64,000 nt of DNA from Nocardia vulneris (GCF_001613425.1 NZ_BDCI01000010.1:124001-188000), one strand, 5' to 3'. Counted from the first letter of the stretch, positions 25,901-34,803 are shown. The notes: generated from the sequence alone by a model not told the origin. Translations and numbers: made by a program.

Positions 25901-26635
25901 ATGAGCGCAGGCGGGTACCGGGAGCGGCCGTCGCGGTTCGCCCCGGCCGTGGCGTGGACCCGCACGGTGACCGCCCGGGACGCCACCGTGCCGGTGTTGC
26001 CGGACGGCTGCATGGATCTGCTGTGGGTCGGCGGACGACTGGTGGTGGCCGGACCCGATACCCGGGCTTTCCGGCCGGTGGTCGCGGCCGGTACCCGGTA
26101 TGCCGGGTTGCGCTTTTTTCCCGGCACCGCGCCCGCCTTGCTCGGGGTGCCCGCGGCGGAACTGCGGGACCAGCGCGTCGAACTGGAGCAGATCTGGTCG
26201 TCGGCGTCGGTGCGGCGGTTGGCCGACCAGGTGACCGAAGCGCCGGATCCGCTGGCGGCCATGGAGGCGATCGTCCTGCGGCGCGCCGCCGCGGTGTCGC
26301 CGCCCGACCCGGTGCTCCGGCGGGTGGTCTCGGCCTTGGACGCGGGCTGGTCCGTCGGGGCGACCGCGGCGGCGGCGGGGCTCAATGCTCGGCTGCTGCA
26401 TCGGCGTTCGCTCGCCGCCTTCGGTTACGGGCCCAAGACCCTCGCCCGGGTGCTGCGCCTGCAGCGCGCGCTGGCGCAGGCCCGCGCGGGCATGTCGTTC
26501 GCCGCGACCGCGGTCGGCGCCGGTTATGCGGATCAGGCCCATCTGGCGCGCGAGGTCCGAGATCTCACCGGAATGCCCTTGGGGCAGGTGCTCACTCGAT
26601 CAGGGACCGCCGCGGACCAGGCGAGCGTCGGCTGA
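25901..26635 (+). CDS. AraC-family transcriptional regulator
   Basis: A 244-residue regulator. The N-terminal domain with 'VLPDGCMDLLWVGGRLVVAG' and 'RYAGLRFFPGTAPALLGVPA' is the DUF6597-like sensory part common in actinobacteria. The C-terminal ~100 residues form an AraC DNA-binding domain ('GATAAAAGLNARLLHRRSLA', 'SFAATAVGAGYADQAHLARE'). It converges with the VOC-family gene (6 bases between stops). Target and ligand unknown. Confidence 0.85.
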   Translation: MSAGGYRERPSRFAPAVAWTRTVTARDATVPVLPDGCMDLLWVGGRLVVAGPDTRAFRPVVAAGTRYAGLRFFPGTAPALLGVPAAELRDQRVELEQIWSSASVRRLADQVTEAPDPLAAMEAIVLRRAAAVSPPDPVLRRVVSALDAGWSVGATAAAAGLNARLLHRRSLAAFGYGPKTLARVLRLQRALAQARAGMSFAATAVGAGYADQAHLAREVRDLTGMPLGQVLTRSGTAADQASVG

Positions 26636-26641
26636 CCCGTT

Positions 26642-27040
26642 TCAGTCGGTGGGGAGCGCGGCGTACAGGTCGATGCCGTTGCCGTCCGGGTCGAGCACGA
26701 CCGCGTATCGCTGGCCCCAGAACGCGTCCCACGGCTTCAGTTCGCCGTGGTAGCCCGCGTCGACCAGATCGGTGTAGACGGCGTCGACTTCGGCGGGATC
26801 GGCGCACCGGAAGGCCAAGCCGATCCGGCCCGCGCTCGCCGGGGGTGTCCAGGTGGGGTGGAACGACTTGATCGTGGCCTCGGTGTCCAGGGCCAGCCGC
26901 AGTCCGTTCGGCAGGGCCGCCTCGGCATGCGGCGCCGCTTCCGAGCCTTCGGGGAAGTCGAGGCCGAGCCGCCGATAGAACGCGACCGAGGCGCTCATAT
27001 CGGTGACGACAAGGCCGGCGACGTCGAGTTGAGGAGTCAT
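26642..27040 (-). CDS. VOC-family (glyoxalase-like) protein
   Basis: A 132-residue protein made of two beta-alpha-beta-beta-beta units typical of the vicinal oxygen chelate fold: 'VAGLVVTDMSASVAFYRRLG' and 'RYAVVLDPDGNGIDLYAAL'. ATG 27040 is the family-like start. It lies 64 bases downstream of arsC on the same strand, so co-transcription is possible. The Cys pair of the organoarsenical lyase ArsI is absent, so no arsenic role is implied. Confidence 0.82.
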   Translation of the reverse strand: MTPQLDVAGLVVTDMSASVAFYRRLGLDFPEGSEAAPHAEAALPNGLRLALDTEATIKSFHPTWTPPASAGRIGLAFRCADPAEVDAVYTDLVDAGYHGELKPWDAFWGQRYAVVLDPDGNGIDLYAALPTD

Positions 27041-27104
27041 ACCCGAACGGTAGCCAGCCGCGGGCGCCGCAGTCTTGAACGAATCGGACACCGCGGCCGG
27101 CCGG

Positions 27105-27518
27105 TCAGCGGGCCGGGGCGGGCACCAGTTCGGCGATCAGGTTCTCCACCAGGATCCGGATCCGGTCGCGGATGGTGCGCACGACATCGATGGTCTGCTC
27201 GGACGGATCCGGCAGGACCCAGTCGCGGTAGCTGATGCCCGGGAAAAAGGGGCAGGCGTCGCCGCAGCCCATGGTCACCACGACATCGGAGAGGCCGACG
27301 GCGTCCATGGTGAGCAGCTTGGGGGTGCGGCCCGCGATGTCGATACCGACCTCGGCCATGGCGGCGACCGCGACCGGATTGAGCGCGGCGGCCGGCGCGC
27401 TGCCCGCGGTTCTGACCTCGATGCGGTCACCGGCCAGCGCGCTGAGGAACCCGGCGGCCATCTGCGATCTGCCTGCGTTGTGCACGCAGATGAACAGCAC
27501 GCTGGGCTTGTGCGGCAT
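27105..27518 (-). CDS. arsC: Low-molecular-weight phosphatase-fold arsenate reductase
   Basis: A 137-residue ArsC of the tyrosine-phosphatase fold: the P-loop 'FICVHNAGRSQMAAGFL' carries the nucleophile Cys, and 'CGDACPFFPGISYRDWVLPD' is the conserved second Cys and DP region of this family. ATG 27518 follows gaaagg. In actinobacteria such enzymes work with mycothiol or thioredoxin. No arsR or arsenite exporter gene is next to it, which is unusual for ars operons. Confidence 0.85.
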   Translation of the reverse strand: MPHKPSVLFICVHNAGRSQMAAGFLSALAGDRIEVRTAGSAPAAALNPVAVAAMAEVGIDIAGRTPKLLTMDAVGLSDVVVTMGCGDACPFFPGISYRDWVLPDPSEQTIDVVRTIRDRIRILVENLIAELVPAPAR

Positions 27519-27793
27519 AGAGGCGCCTTTCGGGGTGAGCTGAGCAAGGGGTATGCGGTGCCGCCGGACCGATCGTCCGGCATGGTGTCGCCGAAACGCT
27601 GTCGAAGCGTACGGGATACGTATACCAGCGTGGCGAAGATCGTTACCGCGCACCGGGTCCTCGCTTGCCGCGGCGGGCACGCGCCGCCGGTCGGGCCATC
27701 GAAGTTGTTGCTACACAGCAATAATCGGAGCATCGCGGCGGCGGGCGCAACGCGGCCGGTGCAGCTCCGGACCGGTCGGTATTTCCACGGCGC

Positions 27794-27825
27794 GGGCCGC
27801 GCTGTCGTCGCCGACAGCGCGGCCC
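27794..27825. terminator. Strong hairpin terminator downstream of the MpaB-like gene
   Basis: Perfect 14-bp stem (gggccgcgctgtcg / cgacagcgcggccc) with a 4-base loop, about 60 bases beyond the 3' end of the minus-strand gene that ends at 27887. The rest of the 368-base interval 27519-27886 shows no gene. Confidence 0.7.
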
Positions 27826-27886
27826 TGCGGTGGAGTTCATGAAAACCGTTGACCTACAACGGATGAATCGGACTGGTCGAGCTGCC

Positions 27887-28792
27887 TCAGATCGGCCGGA
27901 AATCGATCATCTTGCGCAGCCGCAGCCGGTCTCGCTCCAGCCGCCGCGCTTCGAAGGCGATCGGGAAGTAGCGCACCCGCTCCGGCAGCAGCGGGACCGT
28001 GCGCGCGAGCACCCAGCCGAGCGCGCGCAGCTTCCGCTCGTCGGCCGCGGTCCAGGTGAGCCCGAGCTTGTCGCGGGCGACCTCGGGCGTGGTGCCGACG
28101 GTCACGAAGTACTGCATCCGCCCGATCGGGGCGGCCGCGCGCCGCCAGAGCGGCGCGAGCACCCGCGGCAGCTGCTTCGGCGGCGCGACCGAGCGGATCA
28201 CCCGCAGGTAGTCGCGGGCGGTGTCGGTGGCCACCAGGTGGTTGGCCACCTGGTCGGCGAAGAACTGCTCGAACTCTCGATAGTTCGCCGGAATCTGCTT
28301 GGGCGGCACCGAGAAATTGCGCATGAGCTGCACCATCTCCTGGTAGACCGCTTCCTTTTCCGCGTCCGTGAGCGGATGGCGGGCGAAGTACCTGGCGTTC
28401 TCGGCGAACGCGAAGGTCCCGGTGTGCAACACCCAGGCCCACGGTCCCGCAGACAGCGCCTGGTGCCGGACGCCGTGTGCGTCGGTGGTGTTGAGCGCGG
28501 CGTGCATGGTGCGCAGTCGATCGGCCTCGGCGAGCGCCTCTTCGCCGCCGTAGATCCACATCATCACCGATGCGATGCTGCGGACCGCCCGGCCCATCGG
28601 GTCGGTGCGGAAGGTGGAGTGCTCGTCGACGACGGCCGAGATGCTCGGCTCCATGGTCTGCAACAGGAACGCCGAGCCCGCGGTCAGCGAGAAGGTGATC
28701 AGGCCGGTCTCGTCCCACAGTCGGCTGCCCGGTGCGAACGGGCGGCGGGGTGGCAGCGTCGCCGGGTGGGTGGCTTCGAGGGCGGCGGTCAT
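27887..28792 (-). CDS. MpaB-family (DUF2236) oxygenase-like protein
   Basis: A 301-residue soluble helical protein of the DUF2236/MpaB family, which includes rubber oxygenase-like haem enzymes. The family pattern is seen in 'DPMGRAVRSIASVMMWIYGG' and 'LSAGPWAWVLHTGTFAFAEN' (with R and H/T residues), followed by 'PPKQIPANYREFEQFF'. ATG 28792 follows gggag. It is divergent from the sirtuin gene, with a large palindrome between them. The substrate is unknown. Confidence 0.8.
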   Translation of the reverse strand: MTAALEATHPATLPPRRPFAPGSRLWDETGLITFSLTAGSAFLLQTMEPSISAVVDEHSTFRTDPMGRAVRSIASVMMWIYGGEEALAEADRLRTMHAALNTTDAHGVRHQALSAGPWAWVLHTGTFAFAENARYFARHPLTDAEKEAVYQEMVQLMRNFSVPPKQIPANYREFEQFFADQVANHLVATDTARDYLRVIRSVAPPKQLPRVLAPLWRRAAAPIGRMQYFVTVGTTPEVARDKLGLTWTAADERKLRALGWVLARTVPLLPERVRYFPIAFEARRLERDRLRLRKMIDFRPI

Positions 28793-28822
28793 CGTGATCT
28801 CCCTTGATCAGCAGCATTCAGG

Positions 28823-28855
28823 CGATGAGATAATCAGAGTAACATTCTCTCATCG
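28823..28855. promoter_or_regulatory. 33-bp operator-like palindrome between mpaB-like and sirtuin genes
   Basis: Arms CGATGAGA (28823-28830) and TCTCATCG (28848-28855), 8 bp each and perfect, separated by 17 AT-rich bases. It sits 31 bp upstream of the start at 28792 and 35 bp upstream of the start at 28890, so one regulator could affect both genes. No regulator gene is adjacent. Confidence 0.5.
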
Positions 28856-28889
28856 TCTTTGGGGTGCCTGCGACCTACGCTTGGTTGCT

Positions 28890-29642
28890 ATGACGAGCGA
28901 GTGGCGCAGTCGCGACGGCCGGATCGGCGTGCTCACCGGGGCGGGCATCTCTACCGACTCGGGTATTCCCGACTTCCGGGGCCCGCGTGGCGTGTGGACG
29001 AAAGACCCGATCGCCGAACTGCTTTCGACCTACGACAGCTACCTGGCCGACCCCGACCTGCGCCGGCGCTCCTGGCTCGCGCGCCGGGACAACCCGGCCT
29101 GGCAGGCCCAGCCCAACGCTGCACATCGGGCGCTCGCCGAATTGGCGCGGGCGGGACGGGCGGTCACCCTCATCACCCAGAACATCGACCGGCTGCACCA
29201 GCGCGGCGGTTTCCCGCCGGAGCGGGTGATCGAGATCCACGGCAACATGTTCGAGGTGGTCTGCGTCGAATGCGATTACCAGGCCACGATGGCCGACACC
29301 CTGGCGCGGGTGGCGGCGGGCGAGGCCGATCCGCCCTGCCCGAACTGCGGCGGCGTGCTGAAAGCCGCCATCATCATGTTCGGCCAGCAGTTGGACCGGC
29401 GCGCCGTGACCAAGGCCGCGCTCACCGCGGAAACCAGCGATATCTTCCTCGCGATCGGCAGTTCGTTGCAGGTCGAGCCCGCGGCGTCGATGTGCGCCGT
29501 CGCCGTGCAGAACGGGGCCGATCTCGTCATCGTCAATGCCGAACCGACCCCGTACGACTCGATGGCGACCGAACTCGTCCGCGAACCCATCGGCACCGCC
29601 GTGCCGCGGTTGGTCGCCGAAATCCTCTCGGCCGGAACGTGA
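28890..29642 (+). CDS. Sir2-family NAD-dependent protein deacylase
   Basis: A 250-residue sirtuin. NAD-binding motifs 'LTGAGISTDSGIPDFRGPRG', 'TLITQNIDRLHQRGG' and the catalytic His in 'VIEIHGNMFEVVC' are intact. The zinc site is Cys-x2-Cys twice ('CVECDY', 'CPNCGG'), followed by 'IMFGQQLD' and 'FLAIGSSLQVEPAA'. ATG 28890 (MTSEWRS) fits the family length. It ends 4 bases before the convergent oxidase gene. Confidence 0.92.
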   Translation: MTSEWRSRDGRIGVLTGAGISTDSGIPDFRGPRGVWTKDPIAELLSTYDSYLADPDLRRRSWLARRDNPAWQAQPNAAHRALAELARAGRAVTLITQNIDRLHQRGGFPPERVIEIHGNMFEVVCVECDYQATMADTLARVAAGEADPPCPNCGGVLKAAIIMFGQQLDRRAVTKAALTAETSDIFLAIGSSLQVEPAASMCAVAVQNGADLVIVNAEPTPYDSMATELVREPIGTAVPRLVAEILSAGT

Positions 29643-29646
29643 TCGG

Positions 29647-30942
29647 TCAGAGTGGGCCGAGCACGCGCTCGACGTAGCCGTTGCTGAAACGACCCTTCGG
29701 ATCCAAGCGGCGGCGCACCTCGGCGAAGCGATCCCAGTCGGGGTAGCGCTCGCGCAACGTATCCGCGGTCTGGAAGTGCCGTTTGCCCCAGTGTGGCCTG
29801 CCGTCGTATTTGTCGAAAACCGCTTCGCAGGCACGGAAATACGGCTCGTAGTCCATGCCGCGGTACTGATGCACCGCGATGTAGCAGGTCTCGCGGCCGC
29901 CCGCGGGGGAGAGGAACGCGTCGTCGGGGGCGACCCAGCGCACCTCGATCGGCATCGGCGTCTCGAAATTGGTGGCCAGCGCTTTGATTTCGCGGATCGC
30001 CGCGGCGGAATGCGCGCGCGGGATCGCGTACTCCATCTCGGTGAACCGGACCAGTCGCGGCGAGGCGAACACCCGATAGGACCGATCGACCTGACGGCGA
30101 TAGCTGCCCGCGTACGCCGCGCCCCGGTGGATCCACGGCACCATGCGCGGTTGCCAGCGGCCCAGTTTGCACAGCGCGTCGAAGGTGTAGTTGGACATCA
30201 GGATATCGGCGAACCAGTCGACGGTCTTGCCGCGCGGCTGCTCGGCCAGTTCGACCGGGTTGTTGCGCTTGGTCAGCGCCAGCGGGCTGTGCGCGAACAT
30301 GTAGAACTCGAAATGCTGGTTGCCGTCGACGTGCGTATCCAGTTCTGCGAGTACGTCTTCCAGCGGGATCGGGCGCTCGACACCCTCGAGCACGAACGAC
30401 GGCACCATTTGCAACGTCACCGCGGTGACGATGCCGAGTGCGCCCACGCTGACCCTGGCCGCGCGCCAGCCGTCCGGGTCGGTCTCGGCGTTCAGTTCCA
30501 CCGTGCTGCCGTCGGCGAGCAAAAGTTCGATGGAATGCAGTGCGGCCGAGAGGTTTTGCAGCGTCACGCCGGTGCCGTGGGTGCCGGTCGCGGTCGCGCC
30601 CGCGACGGTCTGCACGTCGATATCGCCCAGGTTCGGAAACGCCAGGCCGTGCGCGTGCAGCGCGTTGCTCACCGCTTTGAGCGTGCTGCCCGCCTCCACC
30701 CGGACGCGTCCGGTGGCGGTGTCGACGTCGAGGATGCGATCGAGCTTCGACAGGTCGAGCAGGACGCCGTCGGTGAGGACGGCGTCGGTGAACGAGTGCC
30801 CGGCTCCGGCGACGCGGACGGTCTGTCCGGCATCGGCTGCGCGACCGAGGATCTCGGCGATGTCGTCAGTGCTGCGCGGCGTCGCCACGATTGCCGGTGC
30901 GCACTGCTGATCGCCAGCCCAGTTCACCCATGAGTTGGTCAT
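29647..30942 (-). CDS. D-arabinono-1,4-lactone oxidase-family FAD enzyme
   Basis: A 431-residue FAD oxidoreductase of the aldonolactone oxidase/gulonolactone dehydrogenase family. N-terminal FAD domain: 'TVRVAGAGHSFTDAVLTDGV' and 'NLGDIDVQTVAGATATGTHG'. The C-terminal ALO domain contains 'GRPHWGKRHFQTADTLRERY', with the HWGK motif. The His of 'GAGHSFT' is where related enzymes may link FAD covalently. ATG 30942 starts with 'MTNSWVNWAGDQ', the usual opening. A TetR gene lies 53 bases upstream on the same strand. Confidence 0.9.
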   Translation of the reverse strand: MTNSWVNWAGDQQCAPAIVATPRSTDDIAEILGRAADAGQTVRVAGAGHSFTDAVLTDGVLLDLSKLDRILDVDTATGRVRVEAGSTLKAVSNALHAHGLAFPNLGDIDVQTVAGATATGTHGTGVTLQNLSAALHSIELLLADGSTVELNAETDPDGWRAARVSVGALGIVTAVTLQMVPSFVLEGVERPIPLEDVLAELDTHVDGNQHFEFYMFAHSPLALTKRNNPVELAEQPRGKTVDWFADILMSNYTFDALCKLGRWQPRMVPWIHRGAAYAGSYRRQVDRSYRVFASPRLVRFTEMEYAIPRAHSAAAIREIKALATNFETPMPIEVRWVAPDDAFLSPAGGRETCYIAVHQYRGMDYEPYFRACEAVFDKYDGRPHWGKRHFQTADTLRERYPDWDRFAEVRRRLDPKGRFSNGYVERVLGPL

Positions 30943-30995
30943 GTGACCAACTGTAGGGGATGGCCTCCTGATGTGGGCTTTCTATAACGTAGTTG

Positions 30996-31676
30996 TTACC
31001 TTCTGCGGCCCGTGCACGCGCCCTTCGCCTGCTCTACCTCGACGTCGGTGAGCGGCGGTACGAGCAGTTGCTGTCGCGGGGTGCTGTCGGCGCGTACGCC
31101 GTTCAGGGCGATCGCCATGTAGCGCTGCCAGACATCGGGATTGACCGACCGGGAGAACTCGGCGATGCCGTCGACCATGTGGATCAGCGCGAAGAAATCG
31201 GACGGCTCGACGCCGGGGGCGAGCACGCCGGCCTCGCGGGCCCGATCCACGATGGCGGTCACGGTCGGCTTGATCCGGTCGCGCACCACCACGAAGCGGT
31301 CGATGTTGTCCTCTTCCAGTTCGAGCATGACCGAACTGAAGCCGCGGTTCACCGCCATGTGCCGGCAGGCGTACTCGAAGAACTCGACCAGGCCGAACCA
31401 GGGATCCGTGTGCCGATAGGCGGCGTCGGCGGCCTCGGCGAACTCTCGCAGGTTCTGCTCGAAGACCTCGGTGATGAGGTCCTTCTTGTTGGCGAACCGG
31501 CGGTAGACCGTGCCGACGCCGACGCCGGCGCGCTCGGCGACGTCGTCGAGGGTGATCTCGAGTCCGTGGTCGGCGAACAGCTCGCGCGCGGCGGCGATGA
31601 TCCGCTGCTGATTACGCGCGGCATCGGCACGCAGGCGGCGGGGCGGAGAAAGTGCCGTGGCGTGATTCACACCCAC
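30996..31676 (-). CDS. TetR-family regulator, probable repressor of the adjacent MFS exporter
   Basis: A 226-residue TetR protein with HTH 'ITLDDVAERAGVGVGTVYRR' followed by 'FANKKDLITEVFEQ', and a ligand-binding C-terminal part. The 'VGVGTVYRRF' recognition helix is typical of TetR regulators of drug pumps. It is divergent from the DHA2 exporter at 31788. The palindrome CGGAG-N7-CTCCG between them is the likely operator. Confidence 0.9.
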   Translation of the reverse strand: MGVNHATALSPPRRLRADAARNQQRIIAAARELFADHGLEITLDDVAERAGVGVGTVYRRFANKKDLITEVFEQNLREFAEAADAAYRHTDPWFGLVEFFEYACRHMAVNRGFSSVMLELEEDNIDRFVVVRDRIKPTVTAIVDRAREAGVLAPGVEPSDFFALIHMVDGIAEFSRSVNPDVWQRYMAIALNGVRADSTPRQQLLVPPLTDVEVEQAKGACTGRRR

Positions 31677-31696
31677 ATCCTAACAAGTATCGGGAT

Positions 31697-31720
31697 TAAG
31701 CGGAGGCGTTCTCTCCGTTA
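31697..31720. promoter_or_regulatory. Operator-like palindrome between tetR and DHA2 exporter
   Basis: taagCGGAG-gcgttct-CTCCGtta: 5-bp perfect arms, extended by TAA/TTA with a one-base slip. It lies about 20 bp from the tetR start and 68 bp from the exporter start. Confidence 0.5.
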
Positions 31721-31787
31721 TGGTGGTAGCTTTTCACGGTAACCGGAGATGCCAACTCCGCATCAATACTCGAGACAAAGGGGACAC

Positions 31788-33287
31788 ATGACTACCACGT
31801 TCGACCGTGGGGCACCCGCCCCCGCGAAAGCAGACCAGGGCCGTCGCGGCTCGCACGCCCTGCGCTGGTGGGTGCTCGCCACTCTCGGCGTGGCACAGCT
31901 CATGGTGGTGCTCGATGCCACCGTCGTGAACATCGCACTGCCCGCCGCGCAGCGCGACCTCGGCTTCACCGACGGGGACCGGCAGTGGGTCGTCACCGGT
32001 TACGCGCTCGCGTTCGGCAGCCTGTTGCTGCTCGGTGGTCGCCTCAGTGACCTGTTCGGCCGCCGCAACACCTTCATCATCGGCCTGATCGGCTTCGCCG
32101 GCGCCTCCGCCGTCGGCGGCGCGGCCACCAGCTTCGAGATGCTGGTCGCGGCTCGCGTCGGGCAGGGCGTCTTCGGCGCACTGCTGGCGCCCGCGGCGCT
32201 CTCGCTGCTCACCGTGACCTTCACCGAACCGTCCGAGCGCGCCAAGGCCTTCGGCATCTTCGGTGCGGTCGCCGGCGCCGGTGGCGCGATCGGCCTGCTG
32301 CTCGGCGGCATGCTCACCGAATGGGCCAACTGGCGCTGGGTGATGTTCGTCAACCTCGCGTTCGCTGCCGTCGCCCTGGTCGGCGCGGTGCTGCTGCTGG
32401 CCAAGCACGTCACCAACGAGCGGCCCAAGCTCGACATCCCCGGCACCGTCGTGGTGACCGCGGCGCTGTTCGGCATCGTGTACGGCTTCTCCCACGCCGA
32501 GTCGACCAGCTGGACGAACCCGGTCACGCTGGCCTTCCTCATCGGCGGTGCGGTGCTGCTCGCGGCGTTCGTGGTGATCGAGAGCCGGGTCGCGCATCCG
32601 TTGCTGCCGCTGCGGATCGTGCTGGACCGCACCCGTGGCGGTTCGTTCCTGACCGTGTTCGTCATGGGCATCGGCATGTTCGCGATCTTCCTGTTCCTCA
32701 CCTACTACATGCAGTTGAGCATGGGTTACTCGCCGATCAAGACCGGTCTGGCGTTCCTGCCGATGGTCGCGGCGATGGTCGTCTCGTCCACCACCGTGCC
32801 CTCGCTGGTGCTGCCCAAGCTCGGCCCGAAGATCGTGATGGCGGGCGGATTCCTGATCGCGGCCGGCGGCATGGCCTGGCTGACCCAGATCGGCCTGGAC
32901 ACCGGCTACTCCTCGCACATCCTGCCCGCGCTGATCCTGCTCGGTCTCGGCCTCGGTGGCGCGATGTCGACCGCGTTCCAGGGCGCAACCGCCGGTGTGC
33001 ACCACGAGGACGCCGGCGTGGCCTCGGCCATGATCAACACCAGCCAGCAGGTCGGTGGCTCGATCGGCACCGCGCTACTGAGCACGATCGCCGCCTCGGC
33101 CGCCACGGACTACCTGTCCTCGCGCACGCCGGACCCGCTGACCGTCGCGCAGTCCGCGATCGAGAGCTACACCACCAGCTTCTGGTGGGCGACCGCGATC
33201 TTCGTGGCCGGCGCGGTGATCACCGCCGTGCTGATGCCGAACACGGTGCCCGCTCCGTCGGAAGGCGAGCCGGTCATCGTGCACTGA
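31788..33287 (+). CDS. DHA2-family MFS multidrug exporter (EmrB/QacA type)
   Basis: 499 residues, about 14 membrane helices. The DHA2 signature is visible as 'LMVVLDATVVNIALPAAQRD' in helix 1, 'TGYALAFGSLLLLGGRLSDL' in motif A and 'AGAGGAIGLLLGGMLTEW' in motif C. ATG 31788 with aaagggg upstream was preferred to an ATG at 31749. The TetR neighbour suggests induction by an exported compound. A 3' hairpin at 33471-33507 could end the transcript. Confidence 0.92.
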   Translation: MTTTFDRGAPAPAKADQGRRGSHALRWWVLATLGVAQLMVVLDATVVNIALPAAQRDLGFTDGDRQWVVTGYALAFGSLLLLGGRLSDLFGRRNTFIIGLIGFAGASAVGGAATSFEMLVAARVGQGVFGALLAPAALSLLTVTFTEPSERAKAFGIFGAVAGAGGAIGLLLGGMLTEWANWRWVMFVNLAFAAVALVGAVLLLAKHVTNERPKLDIPGTVVVTAALFGIVYGFSHAESTSWTNPVTLAFLIGGAVLLAAFVVIESRVAHPLLPLRIVLDRTRGGSFLTVFVMGIGMFAIFLFLTYYMQLSMGYSPIKTGLAFLPMVAAMVVSSTTVPSLVLPKLGPKIVMAGGFLIAAGGMAWLTQIGLDTGYSSHILPALILLGLGLGGAMSTAFQGATAGVHHEDAGVASAMINTSQQVGGSIGTALLSTIAASAATDYLSSRTPDPLTVAQSAIESYTTSFWWATAIFVAGAVITAVLMPNTVPAPSEGEPVIVH

Positions 33288-33312
33288 GTTGTTGGCCGCG
33301 TGGCCGCGGCGG

Positions 33313-33405
33313 GTTCGCGGCCCCTGGTGTCTCGCGGCCGAGCGGTCGAGACTTGCGCCTGCGGCGCGTGCGCTTCGACCGCTCGGCCGCGAGACGGCCG
33401 CGAAC
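33313..33405. repeat. Long nested inverted repeat in the intergenic region
   Basis: Inner arms of 21 bp at 33329-33349 and 33375-33395 (beginning gtctcgcggccgagcggtcg) pair perfectly around a 25-base centre. Outer arms gttcgcggcc (33313-33322) and ggccgcgaac (33396-33405) extend it. The whole 93 bases could fold into one long hairpin. It is too long and too far from the terminator at 33471 to be needed as one, so it looks like a REP/MITE-type intergenic element. Confidence 0.6.
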
Positions 33406-33470
33406 GGGTCGCTCGTAAGGCTCGCTCCGTGGTGCGGCTTCAGATGGATCGTTTCGATAGGGCTTTGCAG

Positions 33471-33507
33471 CACAGCGCCCGCGTTCTAGGTGAACGCGGG
33501 CGCTGTG
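33471..33507. terminator. Bidirectional hairpin terminator
   Basis: Perfect 16-bp stem (cacagcgcccgcgttc / gaacgcgggcgctgtg) with a 5-base loop, 15 bases beyond the secretory lipase stop (minus strand) and 184 bases after the exporter stop. It can serve both convergent genes. Confidence 0.8.
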
Positions 33508-33522
33508 TCGTCTGCAGGTGGT

Positions 33523-34803
33523 TCAGCAGTTACTGGGGGCGGGGAGGCCGGCGAAGCGGTCGCCGAGGTAGGTGAACGCTTGGGGGGCGCCTGCGGCGAT
33601 CGCGGTGCCGTGGTCGGCGCCCGGCACCATGTTGAGCAGCACGGGAACGCCTGCGGCGCAGTAGCGTCCGAGCACGTCGCGCACGAGTTGCGGCGAGACC
33701 TGATCGTTCGCGCCGTGCCACTCGTAGATCGGCGTACGCGGGACGCCCGGGTAGATCTCGATGCTGTTCTCGTGCAGGATGCGCGCCACCGTCGGGTCGG
33801 CGTACATATCGCCGAAGAAGACGTCGCCGAAGCTCTTGTTGGCGCCCGCGTTGATGATCTCCTGGGTGCACGCGTTGGCGAGCTGGCTGCGCAACGCCAG
33901 GCCGGCCGGGTTCAGCACCTGGTCCATCGGCAGTTCGCCCGGGTATTCGCGCTCGAGGCCGATGGCGGCCGCGAACCCGAGCCCGAACAGCGGGCTCGGC
34001 TGCATGCCGACGTCGAGTGCCAGCTTGCCGATGTTCATCGGGACACCACCCTGGGCGGCGCCGACGATGTTCAACTCCGGCGCGTACTCGGGGGCCAGCG
34101 CCGCGGCGAAACCGGTCGCCATGCCGCCGCCCGAGTAGCCGGCCATGCCCACCGGGCTGAGCCGCAGATCCGCCGGGCCGAAACGCTGTACGGCGCGGAT
34201 GCCGTCGAGAGTCAGCCTGCCGCCGAGCTTCGCGGCGCCGTAGGAGCTCATCGGTCCGAGATGATCCGGCACGGCCACCGCCCAGCCCCGGGCGAGCAGC
34301 AGGTTCAGCGCGGGCGCCTCCTGCATGGTGCCGTTGAAGATGCTGTGCGAGGGCGCGCACTGCAGGCCCAGCGAGTTGACGAACGGCTGGTAGGACACCA
34401 GCGGCCGGTTCATGCCACCGCCCGGGGGCAGCAGCAGGGTGGTCATCGCGGCGATCGGATCGCCTGCCGAATTGCTCGACCGGTACAGCAGCTGCCACGC
34501 GGACGCGCCGGGGAATCCGTTCGCGGCCACCGGCCTGCTGCGGATCACGTCACCGGGCTGGAAGTTTCCGACATCCGGTGGTGCCCAATAGAACCCGTCG
34601 CCGTCGGCGACCGGGTAGATCGGCGCGGCCACCGCCGGTGCCACGTGACCGAGTCCGGCCGCCGCCACCGCGAGTGCCGCGAGGGAGAGTCGCCGCAGTG
34701 ACCGGCGGACGCCTAGCCGTCTGCCGGATATTTGCTGATGACCCGCTCGGCGTGCTGCCTTCGCCGTCGGGTGCGCATTCGGTTGTGCCCGCTGTGCCGC
34801 CAT
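33523..34803 (-). CDS. Secretory lipase (LIP family), exported
   Basis: A 426-residue secreted triacylglycerol lipase-like hydrolase. The basic N-terminus (RRLGVRRSLRR) and hydrophobic core 'LSLAALAVAAAGLGHVAPAV' form a signal peptide cleaved near AVA-AP. The LIP domain shows 'AWQLLYRSSNSAGDPIAA', nucleophile elbow 'MAGYSGGGMATGFAAALAPE', 'YEWHGANDQVSP' for the Asp and 'PGADHGTAIAAG' for the His. ATG 34803 has ggag 6 bases upstream; the frame continues to 35046 without support. A second LIP lipase is at 49946. Confidence 0.9.
   Translation of the reverse strand: MAAQRAQPNAHPTAKAARRAGHQQISGRRLGVRRSLRRLSLAALAVAAAGLGHVAPAVAAPIYPVADGDGFYWAPPDVGNFQPGDVIRSRPVAANGFPGASAWQLLYRSSNSAGDPIAAMTTLLLPPGGGMNRPLVSYQPFVNSLGLQCAPSHSIFNGTMQEAPALNLLLARGWAVAVPDHLGPMSSYGAAKLGGRLTLDGIRAVQRFGPADLRLSPVGMAGYSGGGMATGFAAALAPEYAPELNIVGAAQGGVPMNIGKLALDVGMQPSPLFGLGFAAAIGLEREYPGELPMDQVLNPAGLALRSQLANACTQEIINAGANKSFGDVFFGDMYADPTVARILHENSIEIYPGVPRTPIYEWHGANDQVSPQLVRDVLGRYCAAGVPVLLNMVPGADHGTAIAAGAPQAFTYLGDRFAGLPAPSNC

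Noticed and set aside
26642-27518. Organoarsenical detoxification pair (arsC plus ArsI-like VOC)
   Set aside because: The VOC protein lacks the Cys pair of ArsI, and no arsR or arsenite exporter is adjacent.
31734-33005. 423-codon minus-strand open frame rich in Gln, His and Arg
   Set aside because: Complement of the DHA2 exporter codons; no independent start or motif.
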